Source: Planctomyces sp. SH-PL14
GTDB taxonomy: Bacteria > Planctomycetota > Planctomycetia > Planctomycetales > Planctomycetaceae
Direction: 5' to 3'
Assembly: GCF_001610835.1 (NCBI RefSeq)
Contig: NZ_CP011270.1
Span: forward strand, 6,590,001-6,654,000
DNA: 64,000 nucleotides
The notes below the pieces were generated by a model, which worked only from the letters and a program-made list of their open reading frames with translations, was not told the origin of the DNA and did no database searches. A program made the translations under genes and the position numbers. Positions within the stretch are counted from its first letter, which is position 1; the number at the start of each line of letters is the position of its first letter. Shown in pieces: positions 25,982 through 35,850 of the stretch.

Positions 25982-28098
25982 TGGGACTCCTCGCTCCGCT
26001 CTACCTCGCCGGGCTCGCCGCGCTGTCGCTGCCGCTGGTCCTGCACCTGATCCGCCGGACCCCCAAGGGGAAGCAGGTCTTCAGCTCGCTGATGTTCCTC
26101 TCGCCGACCCCGCCGCGGCTCACCCGCCGCAGCCGGCTCGACCAGATTTTTCTCCTCCTGATGCGGCTGGGCGTCCTGGCCCTCCTGGCCCTCGCCTTCA
26201 CACGGCCGTTCCTCCGCGAGTCGGCTCTCCTTTCGGTAAGCGACCTACCGCGACGGCGGATTGCGATCCTCGTCGACGGCAGCGCCAGCCTTCGCCGCGG
26301 CGACCTGTGGCAGCAGGCGATCGCGAAGGTCGAAGACGAACTCAAGCAGGTTTCGCCGCAGGACGATGTCGCCCTGTTCCGGTTTAGCGACCGGCTGGAG
26401 ACGGTCGTCGGTTTCGACCGCGATCCCTCGGTCGATGAAGCGGCCGCCGCGCAGCTTCTGCTGACGAGCGCGCGGGAGATGAAGCCGACCTGGAGCACGG
26501 GAGACCTGGGGCTGGCGCTGACGACGCTCGCCGGGGAGCTCGATGCGTCGAGCGACGTCCAGCAGTCCCTCTCCGAGCCGCAGATCATTCTCATCAGCGA
26601 CCTTCAGAAGGGGAGCCGGCTCGAAGCCCTCCAGGCGTATGAGTGGCCCGAGCGGGTCCGCGTCGTTTCCCGACTCCTCGTGCCTGCCAAGACCTCGAAT
26701 GCCGCCGTGCAGCTCCTTTCCACAGCGGCGGACGAGCCGAACGCCGAGCCGCGGGTCAAGGTGGCGAGCGCCGCCGATTCGACGGTCGATCAGTTCTTCG
26801 TCCGCTGGGGGACCGCGACGGACACCGGCGGGTCGAAGGAGACGGACGTCGCGGTCTACGTCCCGGCGGGCGAGAGCCGCGTCGTGAAGCTCCCCCGGCC
26901 GGAAGGGAACGCCGTCTTCGACCGGATCATCCTCCACGGCGACGATCACGAGTTCGACAACACGCACTACGTCGTCCCGCTCGCGAAGCCGACCGTCCTG
27001 ATTCCGTACTACGGCCCCGAGAAAGCGGATGACCCCAATGGGCTGCGGTACTACCTTCAGATCGCGACCCTCGACGACCCGTATCGGGCGATCGAGATCG
27101 TCGATGGAACGGCCGACGCTCCGGCTGCTGTCGCGCCCACCGTCACCGTGGTTACGGCGCGGCCTGACGATGCGATCGCCGATCGTCACCTGAAAGAGGT
27201 CGAGCGGGGAGGGACGCTGCTCGTCGTGGCGGCGAGCGACGGGACACGGGACTGGCTGCCGCGGCTCCTCGACGACATCGAGATCCCGGAGGCCGCCGCC
27301 GCGAAGGGGAAGCGGGAGTATCAGCTGCTCGGCGAGATCGACTTCACGCATCCGCTGTTCGTTCCGTTCGCCAATCCCCGCTACAGCGACTTCACGAAGA
27401 TCCACTTCTGGCAGCATCGCCCGGTCCGGCTGACCGAAGGGGGAGCGAGCCGCGCCGTGGCCCGCTTCGATGACGGCACGCCGTGGCTCATCGAGCGTCC
27501 GGTCGGGAAGGGGCGGATTCTCGTCATGACGAGTGGCTGGCACCCGGACGACAGCCAGCTCGCCCTCTCCAGCAAGTTCGTGATGTTCCTCGGCGGGCTG
27601 CTCGACCAGACCCTCGGCTCGGCGCGGCTGCTCGCCGGGATTCCGGTCGGCACGCCGATTCCTCTGCGAGCGGACCGCGATGGTCCGGTTGTCGTCCGAA
27701 CGCCCGAGGGGCGGGATGTGTCGGTTCCTCTCTCCGAGGCCCGGTTCACAGAAACGACCGTCCCCGGGATCTACCAGGGCGCGGGGATGGGGGCGGATGT
27801 GCTCACGTTCGCGGTCAATATTCCGGCGGCCGAGAGCGACACCGCGCCGCTTCCGGTCGAGTCGCTGGAACAGCTTGGCGTGCGGCTCGGGACGGTCGCC
27901 ACGCAGACCGAGCGGCTCGGAAAGATCCGCCAGCAGCGGGACGTCGAACTCGAAAGCCGCCAGAAAGTCTGGCGGTGGCTGATCGTCGGCTGCCTGCTCC
28001 TCGTCATGGCAGAAACCTGGTACTCGGGACGTTCGGCCGCGGGATCGCCCCCCTCCGGCTCCGCGTCGCCGCTCCCTTCGGCTGAGGCCGTCACATGA
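25981..28098 (+). CDS. BatA-like membrane protein with vWA domain
   Basis: 705 residues. N-terminal BatA-type double membrane segment: a helix in LAPLYLAGLAALSLPLVLHL, the charged loop RRTPKGKQVFSSLMFLS, and IFLLLMRLGVLALLALAF. A vWA domain follows with DGSAS at 99-103 (DxSxS MIDAS). A later region (GGTLLVVAASDGTRDWLPRL; GRILVMTSGWHPDDSQLALS) looks like a class-I glutamine-amidotransferase-like fold. A last membrane helix near residue 663 (WRWLIVGCLLLVMAETWYSG). It is linked to DUF58 upstream and overlaps the next gene by 4 bases (ATGA). Likely an inner-membrane anchor for the MoxR machine. Confidence 0.87.
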   Translation: MGLLAPLYLAGLAALSLPLVLHLIRRTPKGKQVFSSLMFLSPTPPRLTRRSRLDQIFLLLMRLGVLALLALAFTRPFLRESALLSVSDLPRRRIAILVDGSASLRRGDLWQQAIAKVEDELKQVSPQDDVALFRFSDRLETVVGFDRDPSVDEAAAAQLLLTSAREMKPTWSTGDLGLALTTLAGELDASSDVQQSLSEPQIILISDLQKGSRLEALQAYEWPERVRVVSRLLVPAKTSNAAVQLLSTAADEPNAEPRVKVASAADSTVDQFFVRWGTATDTGGSKETDVAVYVPAGESRVVKLPRPEGNAVFDRIILHGDDHEFDNTHYVVPLAKPTVLIPYYGPEKADDPNGLRYYLQIATLDDPYRAIEIVDGTADAPAAVAPTVTVVTARPDDAIADRHLKEVERGGTLLVVAASDGTRDWLPRLLDDIEIPEAAAAKGKREYQLLGEIDFTHPLFVPFANPRYSDFTKIHFWQHRPVRLTEGGASRAVARFDDGTPWLIERPVGKGRILVMTSGWHPDDSQLALSSKFVMFLGGLLDQTLGSARLLAGIPVGTPIPLRADRDGPVVVRTPEGRDVSVPLSEARFTETTVPGIYQGAGMGADVLTFAVNIPAAESDTAPLPVESLEQLGVRLGTVATQTERLGKIRQQRDVELESRQKVWRWLIVGCLLLVMAETWYSGRSAAGSPPSGSASPLPSAEAVT

Positions 28099-31000
28099 TT
28101 CAGACCCGTTTGCGGATGCAGCTCGACCGCGTCGCGGCCCGCTACCGGCGGCTCCGGACCTGGCAGGTTCTGGCGGTCGTCTGGCTCCTCGCCGCCCTCC
28201 TGGGAGCGGTCGTTCTCGGCGTCCGGATCGCGACGTCGCTCCCGGCCTCCGCCGTGATTCCGGTCCTGTGCCTCGCGCCCTGTGTCCTCGCCGCCGTCGG
28301 CCTCTGGTGGGTCTTCCGCTCCGCCGCCAACGAGGAGTGGGTCGCCCGGCAGCTCGAACAGCGGTTCCCGGACCTCAAGCAGTCGCTCCTGGCGGCGATC
28401 GAGCTCCGTCCCGATCTTCCCGACGGGCGGTTCGGCTTCCTCCAGGCGAGCGTCATCCAGCAGGCGCTCGACCACTCCCGCAAGAACCCGTGGGCCGAGA
28501 TCGTCTCCCGCCGGCAGCTCCTCTTTGCCGCGTTCGCCAATGTCGCCACGTTCCTGCTGTTTGTCGTGGTCGTCGTGGCGGTCGCCCGCTTCGTTCCGCC
28601 CGCGATGGCGGCCGGCCTTGTCGCCGAGCCGCTCAGGGCGCTCCTCCCGGGGAACGGCTTCGCGGTGACGGTCGAGCCGGGCGATACCGAGGTCGAGAAG
28701 GGGACAAGTCTTCTCGTTCTGGCCCGGATCGCGGGGACGATGCCGCCGCAGGCGACGCTTCACTTCCATCCCGAAGGGGGCGAGGTGTCGGTACTCGCGA
28801 TGTCGGCCAGCCTGAGCGACCCGGTCTTCGGCGGACGGATTCCGTCGGTCGACCGGACCCTCACGTACCATGTCGATGCCGAAGGGCAGGTCTCGCCGAC
28901 CTATCGGGCCACGGTGTTCGAGTACCCGCGGCTCGAACGGGCCGACGCGAAGCTCGTCTTCCCCGCCTACACCGGGATGGAGGAGCGGCTCCTGCAGGAT
29001 GTCCGGACCGTCTCGGTCGTCGAGGGGACGAGCGTCACGCTCCGCTGCAAACTCAATAAGCCGGTGGTGAGCGCCGTGCTGGCCGATCTCGCCAAGGAGA
29101 CCCCGCAGCCGCCGATCGTCCTCGCCGCCGCGTCCGAGCCGGCGACCTATGAGGTGACGCTCCTCTGCACCGAGACCCGCAAGTACCGGCTCGACCTCGT
29201 CGACGACGCCGGCCGGAAGAACGTCAAACCGGCCGAGTTCCGGATCAACGTCAACCCGAACCGCCCGCCGACGATCAAGCCCCTCTTTCCCGGCCGGGAC
29301 ATGGAGCTCTCGGCGATCGAGGAGCTCGACGTGCGGGCCACGATCGTCGACGACTTTGGCCTCCCGAAGGCCGGAGTCTCCTACTCCCTGGCCGGCAAGG
29401 ACCCGGTCGATGTGACGCTGATCGAAAACGGCAAAGCCCGCGACAAGCGGGAGATCGCGTCGCAGATCCGCCTCGAAGAGCTCGACGCCAAGCCGGACGA
29501 GCTCCTCTCCTATTTCTGGTGGGCGGACGACATCGGTCCCGACGGCCAGCTCCGCCGGACCGCGAGCGACATGTACTTCGGCGAGGTCCGGCCGTTCGAA
29601 GAGCTCTTCCGCCAGGGGCAGCCGCAGCCGCGGGGGGCCCAGCAGCAGCAACAGCAGCAGGGCCAGAGTCCTGCCGGGCAGCAGGCGGAGGAGCTGGCGA
29701 AGCTCCAGAAGGACATCATCAACGCCACCTGGAAGGTCCTCCGCCGGGAGATCACCAAGACCGTCACGCCCGCCTTCCAGAGCGACGTCGAGCAGCTCGA
29801 AGCGTCGCAGCAGCAGGCGCTCGAGATGGCGAACGAGCTCCGCTCGAAGGTGCAGGACGAGAAGTCCAAGGGCTACGTTCAGGACATCCTGCGGCACATG
29901 TCGACGGCGATCACGGAACTCGAACGGTCGCACGACAAGCAGGAGCCCGAGGCCCTGCGGCCGGCTCTTTCGGCCGAGCAGGCGGCCTACCAGGGGCTGC
30001 TCAAGCTGCGGGCCCGGGAGCACGAGATCGTCCGGCAACAGCAGCAGCAAGGCCAGGGGCAGGGAGCCGGGCGGTCCCAGCAGCAGCGGCAGCAGATGAA
30101 CCAGCTCGATCTCAAGGACCAGGAGAGCCGGTACGAGACCGAGCGGACCGCGCAGCAGCGGCAGGAAGAGACCGCCGAGCAGCGGGAGAACCGGCAGGTC
30201 CTCAATCGCCTCCGCGAGCTCGCCCGCCGGCAGACCGACCTCAACGAGCGTCTGAAGGAGCTCCAGACGGCGCTGACGGCAGCCGAGACCGAACAGCAGA
30301 AGGAAGAGGTCCGCAAGCAGCTCAAGCGGCTGCAGGACGAGCAGCGCCAGATCCTTCAGGACACGGAAGAGCTCCAGTCGCGGCTCGACCAGCCGGAGAA
30401 CTCGGAGCGGCTCTCGGAGCAGCGGGAGCAGCTGCAGGAGACCCGCGAGGAAGTCCGGAAGGCGTCGGAGTCGCTGGAGAATGAGCGGGTCACGCAGGCG
30501 GCCGCGGCCGGGACGCGGGCCGAGGAGCAGTTCGACGAGCTGCGGGAAGAGTTCCGCCGCCGTGCCTCGGAAGGGTTCACCGACGAGATGCGGCAGATGC
30601 GGCAGGCGGCCCGCGAGCTCGACGAGAAGGAGAAGGAGCTGGCGCAGAAGATCAAGGACGAAGCGAGCCCTCCGATGGGCCAGGCCCCGACCCTGCGCGA
30701 GCAGGGACCGCAGGGACGGGAGAAGATTGGCGAGGAACTGTCGCAGCAGCGGCAGCGGTTCTCGGACCTGCAGGAGCAGATGCGGCAGACGATCGACGAG
30801 GCGGCCGAGACCGAGCCCCTCCTGTCCGAGCGGCTGTACGAGACCGCCCGCGACGCCCGCGACACCGAAGTCGACCGGGCCCTGCAGGTCTCCGAGCAGG
30901 CGATCCGCCGGGGCTTCGCGGAGGATGCCCAGCGGATCGAATCGATCGCCAATCAGGGAATCGAAAAACTCCGGCAGGGGATCGAGAAAGCGGCGGATGG

Positions 31001-32252
31001 CGTCATCGGCGACGACACCGAGGCCCTCCGCCGCGCCCGCCAGGAACTTCAGACTCTCTCCCGGGATCTGAACGGCGAAATGACCCGCAACGGCGCGGAG
31101 CCGCCGCAGCGGCCAGGAGACCAGACGCCCCGCGACGGAGCGGCAGCCGGCCAGCGGGAGGGGAACGAAGAGCCGATGTCGTCGCAGCACATCGGCGAAG
31201 ATCCCTCGCAGCCGGGACAGCTTGGGCAGCCGGAAGGCGAATCGCCGATGCCGCGCGAAGGGGAGCGGCCCGGACAGAGTCGCCGGTCGCAGTCCCAGCC
31301 GGGCCGCGAGACGCCGGGCGAAGGAACGGCCGGGGAGCCGATGGAGGGCGAGCCCGGGGAACGTCCGGGTCAGGGAACGGCAGAGCGGCCGGAGACCGAG
31401 TCGCCGATGCCGGGACAGCAACCCGGCCCGCAGCCAGGCCAGGGGCGGGGACAGCGTTCACCAATGAACGGCGGCTCGCCGATGCCGGGGGGGCAACCCG
31501 GCGGAGAGCCGATGCCTGCCGGAGAACCGGGCGAGCAGCCGATGGAGGGCCAGGCCGGTCAGAACCCGTCCGGCCAGAGTCCATCCGGTCAGGGCCAGCA
31601 GCCCGGTGGTCAGCAGCCGGGACAGCCGGGGCCGCGGGGCCAGCAAGGCCAGCGTGGGCAGCGCGGACAGCAGGGCCAATCCGGACAACAGGGAGAAGCG
31701 GACTCGCCGATGCCCGGTGAAGGACAAGGCCAGGGCGGGGGACAAGGGACCGGAAACCGCCCGCGCGGGAACCAGACCGATCCGCGGCAACGGGGCGCTC
31801 GTCAGCCGAGCCGGCTTTCCGATGGGCCGCGGCCCGACGGGAGTCCGAACGGCGGGGGAGCGATCACGTCGGGGGGCGGGAACATCGAGATGGCCCCGCA
31901 GGAGCGCTCGCCGCTCGTCGGGGAAGATTTCCGCGAGTGGTCGGACCGGCTCCGCGACGTCGAGGAGATGGTCGACGATCCCGAGATGCGAGCCCTCGCG
32001 GCGCGGATCCGCGAACAGGCCCGCGCGATGCGGGCCGAGTTCAAGCGGCACTCCAAGGAGCCGAACTGGGACCTCGTCCGACGACAGGTCGCCGAGCCCT
32101 TGATCGAACTCGAGAACCGCGTCGCGCAGGAACTCCTTCGCCGTGCCGGGAAGAAAGCCCTCGTCCCGCTCGACCGCGACCCGGTCGCCCCCGAGTACGC
32201 CGAGAAGACCCGCCGCTACTACGAGCGGCTCGGCGGAGCGGGTGGGGGCTGA
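28095..32252 (+). CDS. DUF4175-like membrane protein with long coiled coil and Gln/Gly/Pro-rich tail
   Basis: 1385 residues. Two N-terminal membrane helices (WQVLAVVWLLAALLGAVVLG; SAVIPVLCLAPCVLAAVGLW) and a third near residue 160 (ATFLLFVVVVVAVARF), followed by a beta-rich region (residues 190-480). Residues 500-990 are Gln/Glu/Arg-rich coiled coil (EELQSRLDQPENSERLSEQR). Residues about 1000-1245 are low complexity with collagen-like and SPMP repeats (GQQGQRGQRGQQGQSGQQGE; SPMPGEGQGQGGGQG). A folded C-terminal helix bundle follows (EWSDRLRDVEEMVDDPEMRA). DUF4175-like proteins sit in MoxR/BatA operons; the tail here is unusually long. Probably spans the inner membrane with the coiled coil outside. 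Confidence 0.8.
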   Translation: MIQTRLRMQLDRVAARYRRLRTWQVLAVVWLLAALLGAVVLGVRIATSLPASAVIPVLCLAPCVLAAVGLWWVFRSAANEEWVARQLEQRFPDLKQSLLAAIELRPDLPDGRFGFLQASVIQQALDHSRKNPWAEIVSRRQLLFAAFANVATFLLFVVVVVAVARFVPPAMAAGLVAEPLRALLPGNGFAVTVEPGDTEVEKGTSLLVLARIAGTMPPQATLHFHPEGGEVSVLAMSASLSDPVFGGRIPSVDRTLTYHVDAEGQVSPTYRATVFEYPRLERADAKLVFPAYTGMEERLLQDVRTVSVVEGTSVTLRCKLNKPVVSAVLADLAKETPQPPIVLAAASEPATYEVTLLCTETRKYRLDLVDDAGRKNVKPAEFRINVNPNRPPTIKPLFPGRDMELSAIEELDVRATIVDDFGLPKAGVSYSLAGKDPVDVTLIENGKARDKREIASQIRLEELDAKPDELLSYFWWADDIGPDGQLRRTASDMYFGEVRPFEELFRQGQPQPRGAQQQQQQQGQSPAGQQAEELAKLQKDIINATWKVLRREITKTVTPAFQSDVEQLEASQQQALEMANELRSKVQDEKSKGYVQDILRHMSTAITELERSHDKQEPEALRPALSAEQAAYQGLLKLRAREHEIVRQQQQQGQGQGAGRSQQQRQQMNQLDLKDQESRYETERTAQQRQEETAEQRENRQVLNRLRELARRQTDLNERLKELQTALTAAETEQQKEEVRKQLKRLQDEQRQILQDTEELQSRLDQPENSERLSEQREQLQETREEVRKASESLENERVTQAAAAGTRAEEQFDELREEFRRRASEGFTDEMRQMRQAARELDEKEKELAQKIKDEASPPMGQAPTLREQGPQGREKIGEELSQQRQRFSDLQEQMRQTIDEAAETEPLLSERLYETARDARDTEVDRALQVSEQAIRRGFAEDAQRIESIANQGIEKLRQGIEKAADGVIGDDTEALRRARQELQTLSRDLNGEMTRNGAEPPQRPGDQTPRDGAAAGQREGNEEPMSSQHIGEDPSQPGQLGQPEGESPMPREGERPGQSRRSQSQPGRETPGEGTAGEPMEGEPGERPGQGTAERPETESPMPGQQPGPQPGQGRGQRSPMNGGSPMPGGQPGGEPMPAGEPGEQPMEGQAGQNPSGQSPSGQGQQPGGQQPGQPGPRGQQGQRGQRGQQGQSGQQGEADSPMPGEGQGQGGGQGTGNRPRGNQTDPRQRGARQPSRLSDGPRPDGSPNGGGAITSGGGNIEMAPQERSPLVGEDFREWSDRLRDVEEMVDDPEMRALAARIREQARAMRAEFKRHSKEPNWDLVRRQVAEPLIELENRVAQELLRRAGKKALVPLDRDPVAPEYAEKTRRYYERLGGAGGG

Positions 32253-32274
32253 ATGTGGCTGCGGCGCTTGGGGA

Positions 32275-32455
32275 TTGGAAACACAGAGGCACAGAGATCA
32301 TAGAGAGGAGGGAGTGCATGGGCAGAGCATGGCACGTTCACCGCTGGCGTCGCCGGAGCCCTCCCGGAGATGGAGGTTTGTGGCCCCTCAGCGCCTCATC
32401 CTCGTCCGCCTGACTTCTCCTCCTCTGTGCCTCTCCATATCTCGGTGTTCAACCT
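32275..32455. repeat. Imperfect inverted repeat inside the MoxR operon
   Basis: Left arm about 32275-32315 (GAAACACAGAGGCACAGAG) and right arm about 32413-32455 (CTCTGTGCCTCTCCATATC) fold back on each other with several mismatches. It fills the only large gap between the DUF4175-like gene and the next gene and resembles the CACCAAGG/CACGAAGG family more weakly. Confidence 0.6.
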
Positions 32456-32473
32456 CTTCTTCTTCCCCCTCTG

Positions 32474-34834
32474 ATGCTTCTTCTGTTGCCCCTCGCCGCC
32501 ATTGTCCTGGGAGCCCGCACCTGGCTCGCTCCTGCGATCCTGCTGATCGCGGCCGCGCTCGCGATGCTTGCCTGGAATCTCTCCCGCGGCCGGCCGCGGG
32601 GCTGGGCCGGCGTCGTCGCGCCGATCCTCAAGTCCCTGGGGATCGTCCTGCTCGGCGTCTGTCTCGTCGAGCCGCTCTACACCGGCACGCGGCCCCGGCC
32701 GGGGAGCAACCTGTTCCTCGTCGTGGCCGATACGAGCCGCAGCCTCCAGCTCACGAACCCCGGCGAGCGGGAGTCGCGGGGGGCGGGGATTCAGAAGCAG
32801 CTCGCTCCCGATGCGGAGTGGCTGACGCGGCTGGGGCAGGATTTCGATGTCCGCCGCTACACCTTCGATTCGTCCGTCCAGCCAGTCGAGGATTTTTCGA
32901 AGCTCGAATTCGAAGGGGAGTCCTCGTCGATCGCGACGACGCTCGCCTCCCTCCGCGACCGTTTTCGCGGACAGCCGGTCGCCGGGATCCTGCTCCTCTC
33001 GGACGGCAACGCGACCGACCTCGCGGATGACGCGGGGGACTGGAAGTCGCTGCCGCCGGTCTATCCCGTGAAGGTCGCCTCGGGGCAGGAATCACCCGAT
33101 GTCTCGGTCTCCGGCGTCTCGGTCACGACGACAAACTTCGACGCCGCGCCGGTCACGATCCAGGCGGAGTTTGCGGCGAAGGCGGTGACGGGGAAGAAGA
33201 TCGTCGTCCGCGTCGTGGACGAGGCGGGGAAAGAGGTCGAGCGGCGGACGCTGGCGGCGGACGGAAAGCGGCTTTCGGAGCGGTTCCTCATCAAGCCCGA
33301 GAAGGCGGGGATCAGTTTCTACCAGGTCGAAGCGGCCCTCGAAGGGGAAGAGAACAAGAAGCCCGGCGAGTTCACGAGCGAGGAGGCGACGCTCGCCAAC
33401 AACCGCCGCTACGCGACGGTCGACCGCGGCGGGGGCCCGTTCCGCGTTCTCTATGTGGGTGGCTCCCCGAACTGGGAGTACAAGTTCCTCCGCCGCTCGG
33501 TCGAGTCGGACGACGAGGTGAAGCTCGTCGGGCTCCTGCGGGTCGCCAAAAAGGAGCCGAAGTTCAACTTCCTGAGCCGCACGGGGGAGCGGACGAACCC
33601 CCTCTTTCGCGGCTTCGGCAACGACAAGGACGAGACCGCCGAGCAGTACGACGAGCCGGTCCTGATCCGGCTGGGGGCCGAGGACCAGGAGGAGCTCAAG
33701 GGCGGGTTTCCCAAGAGTTCGGAAGATCTCTTCCGCTACCACGCGATCGTCCTCGACGACATCGAGGCGGCGTTTTTCAACCAGGACCAGCTTTCGCTGA
33801 TCGAGCGGTTCGTCAGCCAGCGGGGCGGCGGACTCCTGATGCTCGGCGGCAAGGACTCGTTCGCCGAAGGGGGTTATGTCCGGACGCCCGTCGGAGACAT
33901 GCTGCCGGTCTATCTCGACCGGGCCGCCCCTTCCGAGACGCCGGGGGAGCATCGTCTCAAGCTGACCCGCGAGGGCTGGGTCCAGCCCTGGGTCCGGGTG
34001 AAGGCCAACGAGCAGGAAGAAGAGAAACGGCTCGCCACGATGCCCCCCTTCCGGTCGTTCAACCGGATCGAGTCGATCAAGCCGGGGGCTTCGGTCCTGG
34101 CGGAGGTCGAGACGGAGGAGGGGGGCTCGCGACCGGCGCTGGCGGTCCAGCCGTTCGGCCGGGGTCGGGTCGGCTCGATCCTGATCGGCGACCTCTGGCG
34201 GTGGGAGCTCAAGCGGGACGAGCCGAAGGACAGCGATTTCGAAAAGTCCTGGCGGCAGACGGTCCGCTGGCTGGTGGCGGACGTGCCGCAACGGGTTGAG
34301 GTCGATGTGAAGCGGAAGACGGGACCCGGTCTCGCGCCGGTGGACCTCGTGATCCGGACGCGGGACAAGGAGTACGCCCCGCTCGACAACGCGACGATCA
34401 CGGTCGCCGTGAAAACGCCCGACGGGCGGGAGATCCAGCTCGTCGCGGAGGCGAGCGACCGGACGCCGGGAGAATACGTGGCGAGCTTTGCGCCCCGCGT
34501 CGCCGGGACCTACCGGGCCGAGGTCAAGGCGACCGATGCCGACGGGAGCGAGGTCGGGGGGCGTTCGACCGGTTGGGCGGTCGAGCCTGAGACCGAGGAG
34601 TTCTCGCGGCTCACCGGGAACGAGGCTCTCCTGACCCGGATGGCCCAGGAGAGCGGCGGCGAAGTGCTGTCGCCCGATGGACTCGGAGACTTCGTGACGG
34701 GTCTCCCCAATCGCAAGATCCCGGTCGTGGAGAACTGGACGTACCCGCTGTGGCACCAGTGGAGCGTGGCGACGCTGGCGATGGTGTGCCTGATCGGGGA
34801 ATGGGCGCTGCGGCGGATGAAAGGGGTGCCGTGA
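32474..34834 (+). CDS. Membrane protein with vWA MIDAS and glutamine-amidotransferase-like domain
   Basis: 786 residues. N-terminal membrane segments (LLLLPLAAIVLGARTWLAPA; LAPAILLIAAALAMLAW; ILKSLGIVLLGVCLVEPLY) precede a vWA MIDAS DTSRS at 86-90. A middle domain (GPFRVLYVGGSPNWEYKFLR; FVSQRGGGLLMLGGKDSFAE) has the class-I glutamine-amidotransferase-like fold; the usual Cys/His pair is not evident. A bacterial Ig-like region follows (RDKEYAPLDNATITVAVKTP) and a final membrane helix (WSVATLAMVCLIGEWAL). Its stop overlaps the next start (TGATG). It belongs to the MoxR/DUF58 cluster and is likely a membrane adapter of that complex. Confidence 0.85.
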   Translation: MLLLLPLAAIVLGARTWLAPAILLIAAALAMLAWNLSRGRPRGWAGVVAPILKSLGIVLLGVCLVEPLYTGTRPRPGSNLFLVVADTSRSLQLTNPGERESRGAGIQKQLAPDAEWLTRLGQDFDVRRYTFDSSVQPVEDFSKLEFEGESSSIATTLASLRDRFRGQPVAGILLLSDGNATDLADDAGDWKSLPPVYPVKVASGQESPDVSVSGVSVTTTNFDAAPVTIQAEFAAKAVTGKKIVVRVVDEAGKEVERRTLAADGKRLSERFLIKPEKAGISFYQVEAALEGEENKKPGEFTSEEATLANNRRYATVDRGGGPFRVLYVGGSPNWEYKFLRRSVESDDEVKLVGLLRVAKKEPKFNFLSRTGERTNPLFRGFGNDKDETAEQYDEPVLIRLGAEDQEELKGGFPKSSEDLFRYHAIVLDDIEAAFFNQDQLSLIERFVSQRGGGLLMLGGKDSFAEGGYVRTPVGDMLPVYLDRAAPSETPGEHRLKLTREGWVQPWVRVKANEQEEEKRLATMPPFRSFNRIESIKPGASVLAEVETEEGGSRPALAVQPFGRGRVGSILIGDLWRWELKRDEPKDSDFEKSWRQTVRWLVADVPQRVEVDVKRKTGPGLAPVDLVIRTRDKEYAPLDNATITVAVKTPDGREIQLVAEASDRTPGEYVASFAPRVAGTYRAEVKATDADGSEVGGRSTGWAVEPETEEFSRLTGNEALLTRMAQESGGEVLSPDGLGDFVTGLPNRKIPVVENWTYPLWHQWSVATLAMVCLIGEWALRRMKGVP

Positions 34835-35850
34835 TGGAAGCGGATCGACAGATCGGGATGGTCCTTCGCGGCGGCGGACTCCGGACGCTCTGCTTTTGGG
34901 CGTGTGCCTTTGTCCTGCTGGTGTCGAGCGGTCCGCTCTCGGCCGAGGCTCCGACGCCGGAAGCGGCCACGGTGATCGTTGTCGTCGGGGCGGCCGGGGA
35001 AGAGTCATTCGCGGAACCGTTCCGGACCTGGAGCGGGAACTGGAAGGCCGCCGCGGAGAAGGCCAAGGCGGAGTTGCAGGTGATCGGTCTCGACGACGCT
35101 GGCGAGACGAGCGACCGGGATCGGCTGAAGAAGGCTCTGACGGACGCGCAGGGCCGCACCTCTCCACTCTGGCTGGTTCTGATCGGACACGGGACGTTTG
35201 ATGGAAAGGTCGCCCGGTTCAATCTGCGGGGGCCCGATCTGACCCCCGGAGACCTCTCCGAATGGCTCCGGCCGGTCAAGCGGCCGGTGGCGGTCATCAA
35301 CAGTGCGTCGGCGAGCGGCCCGTTCCTGGCGGAGCTTTCGGGGCCCGGCCGGGTGGTCGTCACGGCGACCCGGAGCGGGCATGAGTACAACTTCGCCCGC
35401 CTGGGGGGCTATCTGGCGGAGGCGATTGCCGATCCGGCGGCGGATCTCGACAAGGACGAACAGACGTCGCTTCTCGAAGCGTGGCTCGCCGCCGCGGCCC
35501 GGACCGCGGAGTTCTACGCGGGCGACACCCGGCTCCAGACGGAGCACGCCCTGCTTGACGACAACGGCGACAAACTGGGGACGCCACCGGATTTTTTCCA
35601 GGGGATCCGGCCGGTCAAGGGGGCGAAGGAGGGGGCGGCGCTCGACGGCCCTTTGGCGGCCCGGCTCGTGCTCGTTCCCGGAAATCGCGAGGAAACGCTT
35701 TCGCCGGAGCAGCGAACCCGGCGGGATGAGATCGAAAAGACCCTCGCCGCGATGCGGAGCCGCCGGGCCGACATGGACGAAAGCCGCTATCTTGAGCAAA
35801 TCGAGCCGCTGCTCGTGGAACTGGCCCGGATCTATGCCGGGGAGAAGTAG
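34834..35850 (+). CDS. C13-peptidase/caspase-like exported protein, probably inactive
   Basis: 338 residues from an ATG that shares one base with the upstream stop. A signal or anchor segment (LCFWACAFVLLVSSGPLSA) leads to a caspase-hemoglobinase-type fold. The catalytic-His strand is present (LWLVLIGHGTFDGKVARFNL, H119). The strand that normally carries the nucleophilic Cys reads VINSASASGPF, so the Cys position (C-x-S-G) is occupied by S159. The protein is therefore probably a non-proteolytic member, or a Ser variant. It closes the operon and is encoded with vWA partners, which suggests a structural or binding role in the periplasm. Confidence 0.75.
   Translation: MEADRQIGMVLRGGGLRTLCFWACAFVLLVSSGPLSAEAPTPEAATVIVVVGAAGEESFAEPFRTWSGNWKAAAEKAKAELQVIGLDDAGETSDRDRLKKALTDAQGRTSPLWLVLIGHGTFDGKVARFNLRGPDLTPGDLSEWLRPVKRPVAVINSASASGPFLAELSGPGRVVVTATRSGHEYNFARLGGYLAEAIADPAADLDKDEQTSLLEAWLAAAARTAEFYAGDTRLQTEHALLDDNGDKLGTPPDFFQGIRPVKGAKEGAALDGPLAARLVLVPGNREETLSPEQRTRRDEIEKTLAAMRSRRADMDESRYLEQIEPLLVELARIYAGEK

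Noticed and set aside
27771-31421. 1216-residue open frame on the minus strand opposite the BatA-like and DUF4175-like genes
   Set aside because: It is antisense to well-supported genes, is full of Leu/Arg/Pro/Gly runs typical of GC-rich shadow frames, and has no recognisable domain.
33092-35167. 691-residue open frame opposite the vWA/amidotransferase-like gene
   Set aside because: Antisense shadow rich in Arg/Pro with no domain.
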